Below, piece by piece: positions 1-9,165 of a DNA stretch of 64,000 nt. The DNA lies in contig JAJTGY010000008.1 in NCBI GenBank assembly GCA_021298015.1, forward strand, positions 60,025 through 124,024, written 5' to 3'. A program made the position numbers and the translations under genes. Source of the stretch: Flammeovirgaceae bacterium. GTDB taxonomy: Bacteria; Bacteroidota; Bacteroidia; Cytophagales; Cyclobacteriaceae. Below the pieces are notes generated by a model. That model saw only the letters and a list, made by a program, of their open reading frames with translations. It did no database searches and was not told the DNA's origin. Within the stretch, counting starts at the first letter, position 1; each line of letters opens with the position of its first letter.

Positions 1-2
1 AC

Positions 3-929
3 CGGGTTCAGCAAATCAAAGCCGAGATCGGTAAAGTGATCGTGGGGCAGGAGGCCATGGTTGAATTGATGATCACGGCCATTTTCGCGCGCGGGCATGT
101 GCTGATTGAAGGTGTGCCGGGAGTAGCCAAAACACTGGCCGCCAAACTACTCGCCAAAACCATTGACGCCCGGTTTTCGCGCATTCAGTTTACGCCCGAC
201 CTCATGCCTTCGGATGTTCTGGGAACGTCAGTGTTCAATCCGCGCAACACCGAATTTGAGTTTCGGCCGGGCCCTGTGTTTGCCAATGTGGTGTTGATTG
301 ATGAGATCAACCGTTCGCCCGCTAAAACCCAGGCCGCGTTGTTTGAGGTGATGGAGGAGCGGCAGATATCGATTGATGGCAAGACGTACAACATGGGCGA
401 ACCGTTTTTGGTGTTGGCTACGCAGAATCCGATCGAACAGGAAGGTACCTACCGGCTGCCGGAGGCACAACTCGATCGCTTCCTGTTCAAGATTGCCGTG
501 GGGTATCCAACGCTTGAGGAAGAGATCCGCATACTGGCAGAGAACGGACAGCAAGACCAACGTGAGCAACTGGCTCGGGTGGGTAGCGTGTTGACGGCCC
601 AGGAGATTCAGGAATGCCGCGAGCTTATTCGACAAATTCACGTGGAGGAGAAATTACTGGGCTATGTTGCCCGCATTGCGCAGGAGACCCGCGCCAACGC
701 GTCTCTTTACCTGGGGGCGTCACCCCGCGCGTCTGTGGCTTTGCTCAATTCATCTCGGGCTTTGGCCGGCATTCGCGGCCGCGATTTTGTCACTCCGGAA
801 GATGTGAAGATGCTGGCGGTTCCCGTGTTGCGGCACCGCGTTATGCTTACACCCGATAAGGAGATGGAAGGATTACAGGTGGATGAAGTTATTCGTCAGA
901 TCGTGAACAAAGTGGAAGTGCCGCGGTGA
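3..929 (+). CDS. MoxR-family AAA+ ATPase (5' end outside the window)
   Basis: The reading frame is open to the first bases of the window (residues like EIGKVIVGQE precede the GTG at 36), so the gene is cut at its 5' end and the GTG is an internal Val codon. The Walker A motif (GVPGVAKT), Walker B (VVLIDEINR) and the LATQNPIEQEGTYRLPEAQLDRF segment are characteristic of MoxR ATPases. Such proteins are thought to act as chaperone-like ATPases with von Willebrand A or DUF58 partners. The stop overlaps the next start (GTGA), so it is translationally coupled to the DUF58 protein. Confidence 0.93.
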   Translation, partial: RVQQIKAEIGKVIVGQEAMVELMITAIFARGHVLIEGVPGVAKTLAAKLLAKTIDARFSRIQFTPDLMPSDVLGTSVFNPRNTEFEFRPGPVFANVVLIDEINRSPAKTQAALFEVMEERQISIDGKTYNMGEPFLVLATQNPIEQEGTYRLPEAQLDRFLFKIAVGYPTLEEEIRILAENGQQDQREQLARVGSVLTAQEIQECRELIRQIHVEEKLLGYVARIAQETRANASLYLGASPRASVALLNSSRALAGIRGRDFVTPEDVKMLAVPVLRHRVMLTPDKEMEGLQVDEVIRQIVNKVEVPR

Positions 930-2257
930 GGTTTATCAGATCGATATTCTTCTCATCGCTGTTTTTTCAGGTGCTGGGTGGCCTGGCGGTTCTGGCACTG
1001 TTGGCCTATTGGTTTGGCTGGCTAATGCCCGTGGTCAAAGTGTCGTTCTTGTTTTTTGCACTCCTCACTCTTATTGACACCATCATCTTGTTTGTAAAAC
1101 CACTCGGGGTAAAGGCCATCCGGCACCTGCCCGAACGCTTGTCCAATGGCGATGTCAATACGATTCATCTGGATGTGAGCAACGGCTATGCGTTTACCGT
1201 GGCGGTTGAGGTGTTTGATGAAATTCCGGCCCAGTTTCAGGAACGATCTTTTTCACTGAAGATACAGTTGAAGGCAGGCGAGGCCCGGCATTTGACATAT
1301 ACGCTGCGCCCGGTGAAAAGGGGTGAGTATCACTTTGGCGTGGTGAACGTACTCGCCCAGTCACCGCTTCGGTTAGCGTGCCGGAAAACGCAGCAGGAAC
1401 GCCCACAGATGGTGCCGGTTTATCCGTCCTTTATTCAGATGCGTAAATATGAGTTGCTGGCCATCTCCAATCGGCTGGTCGATTCCGGCATCAAACGCAT
1501 TCGCAGAATTGGCAACAACCGGGAGTTCGAGCAGATCAAACATTATGTTGCGGGCGATGATTTTCGGACGGTGAACTGGAAAGCCACGGCCCGCAGGGCC
1601 GACCTGATGGTAAACAGCTACCAGGAAGAGCGTTCGCAGCAGGTGTACATGATCATCGACAAAGGGCGCCCCATGCAAATGCCGTTCGAAGGCATGACGC
1701 TGCTTGACTATGCCATCAACGCGAGCCTGGCCATAGCGAACATTGCCATGAAAAAATCGGACAAGGCCGGGTTAATCACGTTTCAAGATAAGGTAAACAC
1801 CGTGTTGCCGGCCAGCCGCATCAACAACCAGTTGATGCACTTGATGGAGGCCTTGTATAATCAAAAAACGTCCTTTCGCGAGCCCGATTTCTCCGCGTTG
1901 TACTCGGTGGTGCGCAGAAAGGTTACGCAACGTAGCCTCTTGTTGTTGTTTACCAATTTCGAGACGGAGTATGGGGTTAAACGCCAGTTATCCTACCTCA
2001 GCAGCCTGGCCCGCCAGCATGTGGTGGTAGTCATATTCTTTGAAAACACGGAAATGCGGCAATTGCTGGACGAGCCGGCCACCACGCTGGAGCAAATTTT
2101 CCATAAGGCTGTGGCCGAAAAATTCAGCTTCGAGAAGCGACTGATTGTTCGCGAACTGCAGAAAAATGGCGTTTACGCCCTGCTTACCACACCTGCCAAA
2201 CTCACCATAAATACCATTAACACATACCTGGAATTGAAAGCGAGAGGGGTGATTTGA
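926..2257 (+). CDS. DUF58 domain-containing membrane protein
   Basis: A 443-residue protein that starts with GTG overlapping the MoxR stop by 4 nt. Two hydrophobic segments lie in roughly the first 55 residues. The central part carries the DUF58 hallmark, an Arg-rich RRIGNNREFEQ stretch followed by GDDFRTVNWKATARR, and the C-terminal half resembles a von Willebrand A-like fold (VYMIIDKGRPM). MoxR-DUF58 pairs are widespread in Bacteroidota and are believed to act in envelope or protein maturation; the actual client is unknown here. The start is supported by the tight coupling. Confidence 0.9.
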   Translation: MRFIRSIFFSSLFFQVLGGLAVLALLAYWFGWLMPVVKVSFLFFALLTLIDTIILFVKPLGVKAIRHLPERLSNGDVNTIHLDVSNGYAFTVAVEVFDEIPAQFQERSFSLKIQLKAGEARHLTYTLRPVKRGEYHFGVVNVLAQSPLRLACRKTQQERPQMVPVYPSFIQMRKYELLAISNRLVDSGIKRIRRIGNNREFEQIKHYVAGDDFRTVNWKATARRADLMVNSYQEERSQQVYMIIDKGRPMQMPFEGMTLLDYAINASLAIANIAMKKSDKAGLITFQDKVNTVLPASRINNQLMHLMEALYNQKTSFREPDFSALYSVVRRKVTQRSLLLLFTNFETEYGVKRQLSYLSSLARQHVVVVIFFENTEMRQLLDEPATTLEQIFHKAVAEKFSFEKRLIVRELQKNGVYALLTTPAKLTINTINTYLELKARGVI

Positions 2258-2286
2258 TTTCGTATTTTTGTAAAAAAAGGTGCCCC

Positions 2287-5200
2287 ATGGAGTTCAGAAG
2301 TTCATCGATTCAAAAAGTTTTTGTTGCTGTCTGTTTCGCGGTTGCCTCGGTAAACGCAATAGCTCAGTCGATTAAAGCCGGGGACTACCCGGTGCGAACA
2401 CTCAAGCCAGGCAAACCGGTCGTTTGCTATCACAGCGGTGTTAGCGTTCCATCCTTTATCGGTATTGCGGAAGACGTGCAACGGAAGTTATCGTCTGGCG
2501 CCCGAACTAAGAGCGCAAATATTGAAGTGACCTATGTGGGATTCCCATCAGAAGCCCAAGCGGCATTTCAACGCGCGGTCGACATTTGGGAGGGGATTTT
2601 GCAGTCAGACGTTACAGTGAATGTACATGCAGTCTGGTCAACACAGTTGGCATCTAACGTGTTGGGATCTGCCATTTATGGTACCGCGTATGCCAATTTT
2701 CCTGGCGCACCGAAGCTTAACATATTCTACCCGGTTGCTTTAGCCGAAAAATTGACCGGTGTACCATTAAACGAGGATCCGAATCCGGTTACGGCTGCTA
2801 ACTATGACATCTATGCGAGCTTTAACGCCAATTTGGGGCAATGGAGTTTTGATGCCAATTCCGCTCCCAATCAGTACCACCTGACGACCGTGGTCTTACA
2901 TGAACTTTGCCACGGACTTGGGTTTGCCGATTCATTTGAATTAGAAGGCGGATTGGGTGACTTTGGGGTACAATCGACACCGGTGCCGATCATTTTTGAT
3001 TTAGGAGTAGAAAATTCAACCAACACCAGATTGTTGAATATCGCCAATACCTCAGAGGCTATGGCGGGATTTCTGACGAGTAATAGTATTAACCATAACC
3101 CTGGACTTTCTGTGGTGGGCGGTGTGGGCACACGAGCAAAGTTGTTTGCCCCTGCAAGCTGGCAACCCGGCTCCAGCATCGCCCATTTAGATGAAACTGC
3201 AACGGGTGAAAATTTGCTTATGCGCCCCTCGCTCAATCGTGATCAAATCAATCTTGACCCCGGCCCGCTTACCAAAAATCTGTTTGCCGACATGGGATGG
3301 GTTGCCCCGTATATCCGGCACACCGCGCTGCGCGATACCGATACCGATACCGTTGGGAGTCCGATTACGATTACCGCAAACATTGGCTCGGATGGCACAC
3401 CCGGTTCGGGTATCACCGCAATCAAACTTCGCTACCGCGCCAATGGAGGCCCCGAGGTTGAAACCGACATGACATTAACCGGTGGTGATACCTACACCGC
3501 ACAATTACCAGCGCCTGCGGTGCTCCCCACTGAGTACACCTATTACATGGTGGTACGCGATAACTACAGAGTAAGCATAGACTTCCCCAACCAGAATCGC
3601 GAGTTCACAAACCCCGGAAAATTGATCCGCCCCGGGCAATCCGATATCCAGGTTGTTAATCAGTTTATTGCTGGCCCGGATAGGCGCGGTCCCTTCTTTC
3701 AACACACACCTGTTCCATTTGCAAATGCCTCCACGGGCCCGCTGGTTATAGAAGCTGAAGTTGCCGATAACATTGGCGTAGCGAGTGTTCAGCTGGAGTA
3801 CCGGATTACACAGGGAGGAATACTTGGATCAAACCAAACGCTACCGATGAATAAAGTGGCGGGGACAGATTCAACCTATCGTGCCTCGGTTAACCTTGCC
3901 GGCCTGAGCAATGGTGATAAAATCGAATACCGGATCAAAGCAACTGATCAGGCTTCTTTATCCAATACGCGGGCAGTACCCGGCCTTGCAACGTTTTATT
4001 CAGTCAATGTGGTTAGTCTGGCACCTACTCAAAGCAGCTATCAGAACGATTTCAATAATTTGGTTACAGCCGCACAGGATTTCTTCGGCAATTCGGAGTT
4101 TGGCGTGCGGCAAATCACACCATTTTTGAATGGAGCCATTCACACCGACCATCCTTACCCTGAGGGCGATGCCTTCCCCGGTGATGAGTTCAACTGGGTC
4201 TATCAGTTACGTGTGCCGATCAAACTGAAAGCGGCCGATGCCACCCTTAAATTTGATGAAGTGGTATTGGTTGAACCGGGTGCAGCGGGATCAACCTTTC
4301 CCTCGCAGACCTTTTTTGATTACGTGATTGTGGAAGGATCAAAAGATGGTGGTGTTACCTGGTTGCCGCTCACACCTGGCTATGACTCGCGCGATTTTGG
4401 GCCCTGGCTCACCCGGTACAACAGTTCCATTTCGGGTAATAACTCCAATGCTACTGGTGAGCCATCATTGTTTCGAACGCGCACAATCAACATGCGCAAT
4501 GCCTTTGCAGCGGGTGATGTGATTGTGATCCGGTTCCGCCTGTATAGCGATCAATTGGCTGCCGGTTGGGGCTGGGCTATTGACAACCTCAAGATCCAGA
4601 TCGATGAGACGCCCCCGCGCGTGTTGCATGATCACTATAACTATCTCCAGCCCCAAGCGACTACCTTCACGGTGCCTTTTGTCATTCGTGCTTCAGACGC
4701 CAGCGGAATTCGCGAACTGAAAATTGAGTATAACCTGAACGGGGGAACCCCAACAGAGCAGCTTTTTGATGTTGACCCGCCTGCCACAGAGTACACGTTC
4801 AACCTCCAGATAGTCGGAGGGGTGGCGAGTGGCAATGAAATTCAATACCGAATCATCGCTACCGATAGTGCGAACAACGTTACGCGGTTACCCACGTCTG
4901 GCTTCCTCAGTATTCCCGTTTTTGATTTTGCTGCTCCTGCCGAGCAATACATTAATAACTTCAATGCCACCAGCACGGATTTTGCCGGCAACTTTTTTTC
5001 AGTTGCTCAGCCCGGAGGGTTTTCCAATGGAGCTATTCATACCACCCACCCGTATCCACTCGGATTCGGCCTATCGTCCACGTCCAATTTCACCTATACG
5101 CTGAAAAAGAAGATCACGGTAAGTGCGAACAACCCCTACATTGTTTTTGATGAAATTGCGGTGGTTGAGACCGTTGGCATCACACCAAAAGATTTTGTTC

Positions 5201-5748
5201 TGGTGGAAGCATCGGAAGACAATGGTCAGACTTGGGTACCTTTGGTGAATGGTTATGCTGCCGGAGCTCAATTTGAATGGCGGCAGGCCTTTGATGCTAA
5301 TACCACACCAGGCGAAAACTTGTACCGGTCGCGGCTGATCAAAATCACCGATAATACAGCGTTAGTCGCTGGTGATGTCATTGTGGTGCGTTTCCGGCTT
5401 TTCTCCGATGCCGCCATCAACAGCTGGGGCTGGGCTATTGACAACCTGAGTATTCAGGGCCCCATCACCGGGCTACCCGAGTCCGTTTTGGCTGATCAGC
5501 TGCTGGTATACCCCAACCCTGTGCGTGACGATGGCGTTTCCATCGATTTCTCATTACCCGACTTGACTAGCGTACAAATTCAGATTGTAAACGCACAGGG
5601 GCAGGCGGTGCTCTCGGAAGACGCCCGCGGCCTGAACGGTAACTTTAAGCGAACCTATGCGACCGCAGGCTGGGCGGACGGCATGTACCTCGTCCGGCTC
5701 CAGACCGACCGGGGGCAGGTGGTGCGCAAGGTGGTCAAAATCAGGTAG
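2287..5748 (+). CDS. Secreted multidomain metalloprotease with type IX secretion sorting domain
   Basis: ATG 2287 is preferred to the TTG at 2254: it gives a proper signal peptide ending near AIAQS, and a TATTTTTG -7-like element lies at 2263-2270. The protein has 1153 residues. A metzincin-like motif HELCHGLGF begins at residue 205, with Asp at the third-ligand position (215). It is followed by two Ig-like modules (about 345-455 and 470-565), a lectin/MAM-like module (about 585-775), a third Ig-like module (about 780-880), a second copy of the lectin/MAM-like module (about 888-1057) and a type A T9SS C-terminal domain (YPNPV to KVVKIR). It should be exported by Sec and T9SS to the surface or medium. 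The substrate is unknown. Confidence 0.88.
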   Translation: MEFRSSSIQKVFVAVCFAVASVNAIAQSIKAGDYPVRTLKPGKPVVCYHSGVSVPSFIGIAEDVQRKLSSGARTKSANIEVTYVGFPSEAQAAFQRAVDIWEGILQSDVTVNVHAVWSTQLASNVLGSAIYGTAYANFPGAPKLNIFYPVALAEKLTGVPLNEDPNPVTAANYDIYASFNANLGQWSFDANSAPNQYHLTTVVLHELCHGLGFADSFELEGGLGDFGVQSTPVPIIFDLGVENSTNTRLLNIANTSEAMAGFLTSNSINHNPGLSVVGGVGTRAKLFAPASWQPGSSIAHLDETATGENLLMRPSLNRDQINLDPGPLTKNLFADMGWVAPYIRHTALRDTDTDTVGSPITITANIGSDGTPGSGITAIKLRYRANGGPEVETDMTLTGGDTYTAQLPAPAVLPTEYTYYMVVRDNYRVSIDFPNQNREFTNPGKLIRPGQSDIQVVNQFIAGPDRRGPFFQHTPVPFANASTGPLVIEAEVADNIGVASVQLEYRITQGGILGSNQTLPMNKVAGTDSTYRASVNLAGLSNGDKIEYRIKATDQASLSNTRAVPGLATFYSVNVVSLAPTQSSYQNDFNNLVTAAQDFFGNSEFGVRQITPFLNGAIHTDHPYPEGDAFPGDEFNWVYQLRVPIKLKAADATLKFDEVVLVEPGAAGSTFPSQTFFDYVIVEGSKDGGVTWLPLTPGYDSRDFGPWLTRYNSSISGNNSNATGEPSLFRTRTINMRNAFAAGDVIVIRFRLYSDQLAAGWGWAIDNLKIQIDETPPRVLHDHYNYLQPQATTFTVPFVIRASDASGIRELKIEYNLNGGTPTEQLFDVDPPATEYTFNLQIVGGVASGNEIQYRIIATDSANNVTRLPTSGFLSIPVFDFAAPAEQYINNFNATSTDFAGNFFSVAQPGGFSNGAIHTTHPYPLGFGLSSTSNFTYTLKKKITVSANNPYIVFDEIAVVETVGITPKDFVLVEASEDNGQTWVPLVNGYAAGAQFEWRQAFDANTTPGENLYRSRLIKITDNTALVAGDVIVVRFRLFSDAAINSWGWAIDNLSIQGPITGLPESVLADQLLVYPNPVRDDGVSIDFSLPDLTSVQIQIVNAQGQAVLSEDARGLNGNFKRTYATAGWADGMYLVRLQTDRGQVVRKVVKIR

Positions 5749-5771
5749 CCAGCTCGTTATCAGAATTTAAT

Positions 5772-5812
5772 CCCTGCGGAGTGTCGATTTACTTCGCAGG
5801 GTTCTTATTTTT
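5772..5812 (+). terminator. Rho-independent terminator after the T9SS protease
   Basis: An 11-bp stem (5772-5782 with 5791-5801, one G-U pair) closes an 8-nt loop and is followed by a T-rich tract. It lies 23 nt after the protease stop. The same T tract contains TATTTTTG (5806-5813), a -7-like element that could start carB transcription. Confidence 0.75.
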
Positions 5813-5848
5813 GCCTGCCTTTGCCGAAGCGGCTTCGCGCAGGCAGGC
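5813..5848. repeat. Palindromic GC-rich element in the carB leader
   Basis: Perfect 8-nt outer arms GCCTGCCT (5813-5820) and AGGCAGGC (5841-5848) enclose a second inverted pair CGAAGC/GCTTCG (5825-5830, 5832-5837). It resembles dispersed REP-like palindromes of Bacteroidota genomes. In a carB transcript it would sit about 20 nt before the start codon. Confidence 0.55.
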
Positions 5849-5867
5849 GCAATTTATCCACCCGGAA

Positions 5868-8681
5868 ATGCCCAGAGACAGAAGCATCCGCTCCGTTCTT
5901 ATCATCGGTAGCGGCCCCATCATCATAGGTCAGGCTTGCGAATTCGATTATTCAGGCTCCCAGGCGGCCCGAAGCCTTCGGGAAGAAGGTATTGACGTGA
6001 TCCTGATCAATTCCAACCCGGCTACCATCATGACCGACAAGATCAACGCGGATCATGTTTACCTCAAGCCTTTGGAGAAAAAGTCGATTCGGGAGATACT
6101 GGAGCTACACCACGTAGATGCCGTGTTGCCCACCATGGGGGGGCAAACGGCCTTAAATCTGTGTATCGAATGCGATAAGGCTGGCATTTGGAATCAATAT
6201 GGCGTGAAGATCATTGGCGTTGACATCCATGCGATTGAGACTACGGAGGATCGTGAGAAATTCAGGCTCCGAATGCTGGAGCTGGGTGTCGGGGTTTGCA
6301 GGGGTGCAACCGCTACCTCGTTTTTAGAGGGCAAAGAGATTGCCCAGGAGATCGGATTCCCGTTGGTCATCCGTCCCTCCTTTACCCTGGGAGGAACGGG
6401 TGGCGGGTTTGTTGATAAGCCCGAGGAGTTTGACGAAGCCCTTAACCGCGGTCTCCACGCTTCCCCCATACATGAAGTGCTGGTGGAGCAATCGATCATG
6501 GGGTGGAAGGAGTACGAATTGGAGTTGCTGCGCGATGGCGCGGGCAACGTGATTATCATTTGCTCCATTGAGAATTTTGACCCGATGGGTATCCACACGG
6601 GCGATTCGATCACGGTGGCGCCCGCCATGACACTGCCCGATACCGTCTACCAGCAAATGCGTGACCTGGCCATCAAAATGATGAATGGCATCGGAAAATT
6701 TGCAGGCGGGTGTAACGTACAGTTTGCTGTGAATCCGGATACAGATGACATCATCGGAATTGAAATTAACCCCCGAGTGTCGCGTTCTTCAGCCCTGGCG
6801 TCCAAAGCCACGGGCTACCCCATAGCCAAAATTGCCGCCAAGTTGGCCATCGGCTACAACCTCGATGAACTACAGAATGCGATTACCGGAACGACTACGG
6901 CTTATTTCGAGCCGGCTCTCGATTATGTGATTGTTAAAATCCCACGGTGGAATTTTGACAAGTTTCAGGGCGCCAATCGCAGACTCGGCCTTCAGATGAA
7001 GTCCGTGGGCGAGGCGATGGGTATCGGCCGCAACTTCCAGGAGGCGCTGCAGAAGGCATGTCAATCTCTTGAGATCAGGCGCAACGGATTGGGTGCCGAT
7101 GGTAAGGAACTGCGCAACCAGGACGAACTGGTGCAAAGCCTGGCTAACCCCACCTGGAACCGGCTGTTTCACATTCACGATGCCATCAAGATTGGCATAC
7201 CCCTGAAGACCATTCAAAAACTTACGCGCATTGATAAGTGGTTCCTCGAGCAAATCGAAGAATTGGTGGAGTTGGAAAGACAAATAGAAGAGTACGACCT
7301 GAATAACGTGCCGACCGAGTTGCTCCGCAAAGCAAAAGAGAAAGGATTTGCTGATCGCCAGATTGCCCACTTGTTGCACTGCTACGAAAGCGAAGTCTAC
7401 ACGAAGCGTACGGAATTGGGCATCAAGCGGGTGTATAAATTAGTGGATACTTGCGCGGCCGAATTTGCAGCTAAAACACCTTACTATTATTCTACATTCG
7501 ACAAGGAAAACGAATCGATTGTCAGCAATAAGAAAAAGGTGGTGGTGCTGGGTTCTGGGCCCAATCGCATCGGGCAGGGCATTGAGTTCGACTACTCCTG
7601 CGTTCATGGTGTGCTGGCGGCAAAAGAGTGTGGGTACGAAACCATCATGGTCAATTGTAATCCGGAAACGGTATCGACCGACTTTGACATTTCGGATAAA
7701 CTTTATTTTGAACCGGTATTCTGGGAGCATCTGTATGACATCATTCAGCATGAAAAGCCGGAAGGTGTAATCGTGCAGTTGGGCGGCCAAACCGCGCTCA
7801 AACTGGCTGAGAAGCTGCACAAGTACGGCATCAAGATCATCGGAACTTCTTTTGATTCACTTGACCTGGCAGAAGACCGCGGGCGGTTTTCAACCCTGCT
7901 CAAGGATCTGGGCATTCCGTATCCGGAGTTTGGTGTAGCCACTGATCCGGATGAGGCTCTTGAGGTATCCAAACAAATTGGTTTCCCGCTATTGGTTCGC
8001 CCCTCTTATGTTCTGGGCGGCCAAAGCATGAAAATTGTGATCAACGAGAAGGAATTGGAGTCACACATCATCGATATCTGGAAGCACCTGCCGGACAACA
8101 AGGTACTGCTCGATCACTTTCTGGATGGGGCCATTGAAGCGGAAGCGGATGCCATTTGCGATGGCGAGGATGTGTATATCATCGGCATCATGCAGCACAT
8201 TGAGCCGGCCGGTATTCACTCGGGTGATTCATATGCTGTATTGCCCCCGTACAATCTGGGTGATTTTGTGGTGAAGCAAATGGAGCACTACACGGTAAAG
8301 ATTGCGCAGGCGTTGAAAGTCAAGGGGCTGATTAACATTCAGTTTGCCATCAAAAACGACAAGGTCTACGTGATTGAAGCAAACCCTCGGGCGAGCCGCA
8401 CGGTCCCCTTCATCTGCAAGTCGTACGATGAGCCCTACGTCAACTACGCGACTAAATTGATGTTAGGCGAGAATAAGGTAAAGGACTTTCGATTCAACCC
8501 CCGCAAAAAGGGTTATGCCATCAAAGTGCCCGTATTTTCATTCAATAAGTTCCCGGAGGTTAACAAAGAACTGGGTCCGGAAATGAAATCCACGGGTGAG
8601 GCCATCTACTTTATTGATGACCTCATGGATGATTATTTCCTGAACATCTACGCAGAACGAAACTTGTACCTGAGCCGCTGA
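5868..8681 (+). CDS. carB: Carbamoyl-phosphate synthase large subunit
   Basis: Makes carbamoyl phosphate from bicarbonate, ATP and ammonia supplied by CarA, for pyrimidine and arginine synthesis. ATG 5868 (MPRDRSIRS) is chosen because the longer frame begins inside the terminator and palindrome. Both ATP-grasp halves are present: GSGPIIIGQACEFDYSG near the N-terminus, EINPRVSRSSALASKATGYP in the first half, and GSGPNRIGQGIEFDYSC plus VIEANPRASRTVPF in the second. The protein is 937 residues against about 1073 in E. coli and ends shortly after the STGE segment, so the C-terminal MGS-type allosteric domain is absent. carA is not in the window. Confidence 0.96.
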   Translation: MPRDRSIRSVLIIGSGPIIIGQACEFDYSGSQAARSLREEGIDVILINSNPATIMTDKINADHVYLKPLEKKSIREILELHHVDAVLPTMGGQTALNLCIECDKAGIWNQYGVKIIGVDIHAIETTEDREKFRLRMLELGVGVCRGATATSFLEGKEIAQEIGFPLVIRPSFTLGGTGGGFVDKPEEFDEALNRGLHASPIHEVLVEQSIMGWKEYELELLRDGAGNVIIICSIENFDPMGIHTGDSITVAPAMTLPDTVYQQMRDLAIKMMNGIGKFAGGCNVQFAVNPDTDDIIGIEINPRVSRSSALASKATGYPIAKIAAKLAIGYNLDELQNAITGTTTAYFEPALDYVIVKIPRWNFDKFQGANRRLGLQMKSVGEAMGIGRNFQEALQKACQSLEIRRNGLGADGKELRNQDELVQSLANPTWNRLFHIHDAIKIGIPLKTIQKLTRIDKWFLEQIEELVELERQIEEYDLNNVPTELLRKAKEKGFADRQIAHLLHCYESEVYTKRTELGIKRVYKLVDTCAAEFAAKTPYYYSTFDKENESIVSNKKKVVVLGSGPNRIGQGIEFDYSCVHGVLAAKECGYETIMVNCNPETVSTDFDISDKLYFEPVFWEHLYDIIQHEKPEGVIVQLGGQTALKLAEKLHKYGIKIIGTSFDSLDLAEDRGRFSTLLKDLGIPYPEFGVATDPDEALEVSKQIGFPLLVRPSYVLGGQSMKIVINEKELESHIIDIWKHLPDNKVLLDHFLDGAIEAEADAICDGEDVYIIGIMQHIEPAGIHSGDSYAVLPPYNLGDFVVKQMEHYTVKIAQALKVKGLINIQFAIKNDKVYVIEANPRASRTVPFICKSYDEPYVNYATKLMLGENKVKDFRFNPRKKGYAIKVPVFSFNKFPEVNKELGPEMKSTGEAIYFIDDLMDDYFLNIYAERNLYLSR

Positions 8682-8962
8682 GGACTTGTGTGCAGAATAA
8701 CCGGACTCGGAAATTCTTTGGATGTATCCACTTCACGCGAGGCCCGGATTTTTCTGCCGTAACACTCCCCCGCTGGAAGCGATGAACGGGTTTCGGCCCC
8801 TTCCACGAGGGAAAGCGTAGGGTTGATCCGGATTGCCTCAGGTCTGCAAACTGGGCATAATCTGCGCGCAAACACAGCTAAAATCAAGCAAAAAAACACA
8901 TCTGCCTAAAATTGGCAGCCCGTGCTGAAACCTAAATTTTGTACTTTTGCATCTCTGTACAC
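8682..8962. other. Intergenic region without a convincing gene
   Basis: About 280 nt between carB and the DUF4834 gene. I see no tRNA or conserved ORF. The minus-strand open frames here look like translations of non-coding DNA. A -7-like TACTTTTG at 8942-8949 lies 13 nt before ATG 8963 and is the likely promoter of the downstream genes, though I find no well-spaced TTG partner. Confidence 0.6.
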
Positions 8963-9163
8963 ATGAAAGCGCTAATCGTCCTGACGCTCATCGGATATCT
9001 GATCTACAAGTTCGCCAGCCTGTTCTATCGTGCGGGGGCATCGTCACAGCAGTACCGCCAGCCACCCGGGGGTAATCCTCAGCGCCCGGCAAACCACAGC
9101 AAGCGACCCACCACAGGAAATGTGAAGGGTGGTGAGTATGTTGACTATGAGGAAGTGAAGTAG
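8963..9163 (+). CDS. DUF4834 family small membrane protein
   Basis: A 66-residue protein starting at ATG 8963; the TTG at 8939 overlaps the promoter and is rejected. It has one N-terminal transmembrane helix (KALIVLTLIGYLIYKF), a Gln/Pro/Asn-rich linker and the conserved C-terminus GGEYVDYEEVK typical of the Bacteroidota family DUF4834. The function is unknown. It lies 2 nt before dapF and probably shares its transcript. Confidence 0.8.
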   Translation: MKALIVLTLIGYLIYKFASLFYRAGASSQQYRQPPGGNPQRPANHSKRPTTGNVKGGEYVDYEEVK

Positions 9164-9165
9164 AC

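Noticed and set aside
8623..8899. Minus-strand ORFs of 82-83 codons in the carB-DUF4834 gap
   Set aside because: No start context or family; they overlap the carB end. The region looks non-coding.
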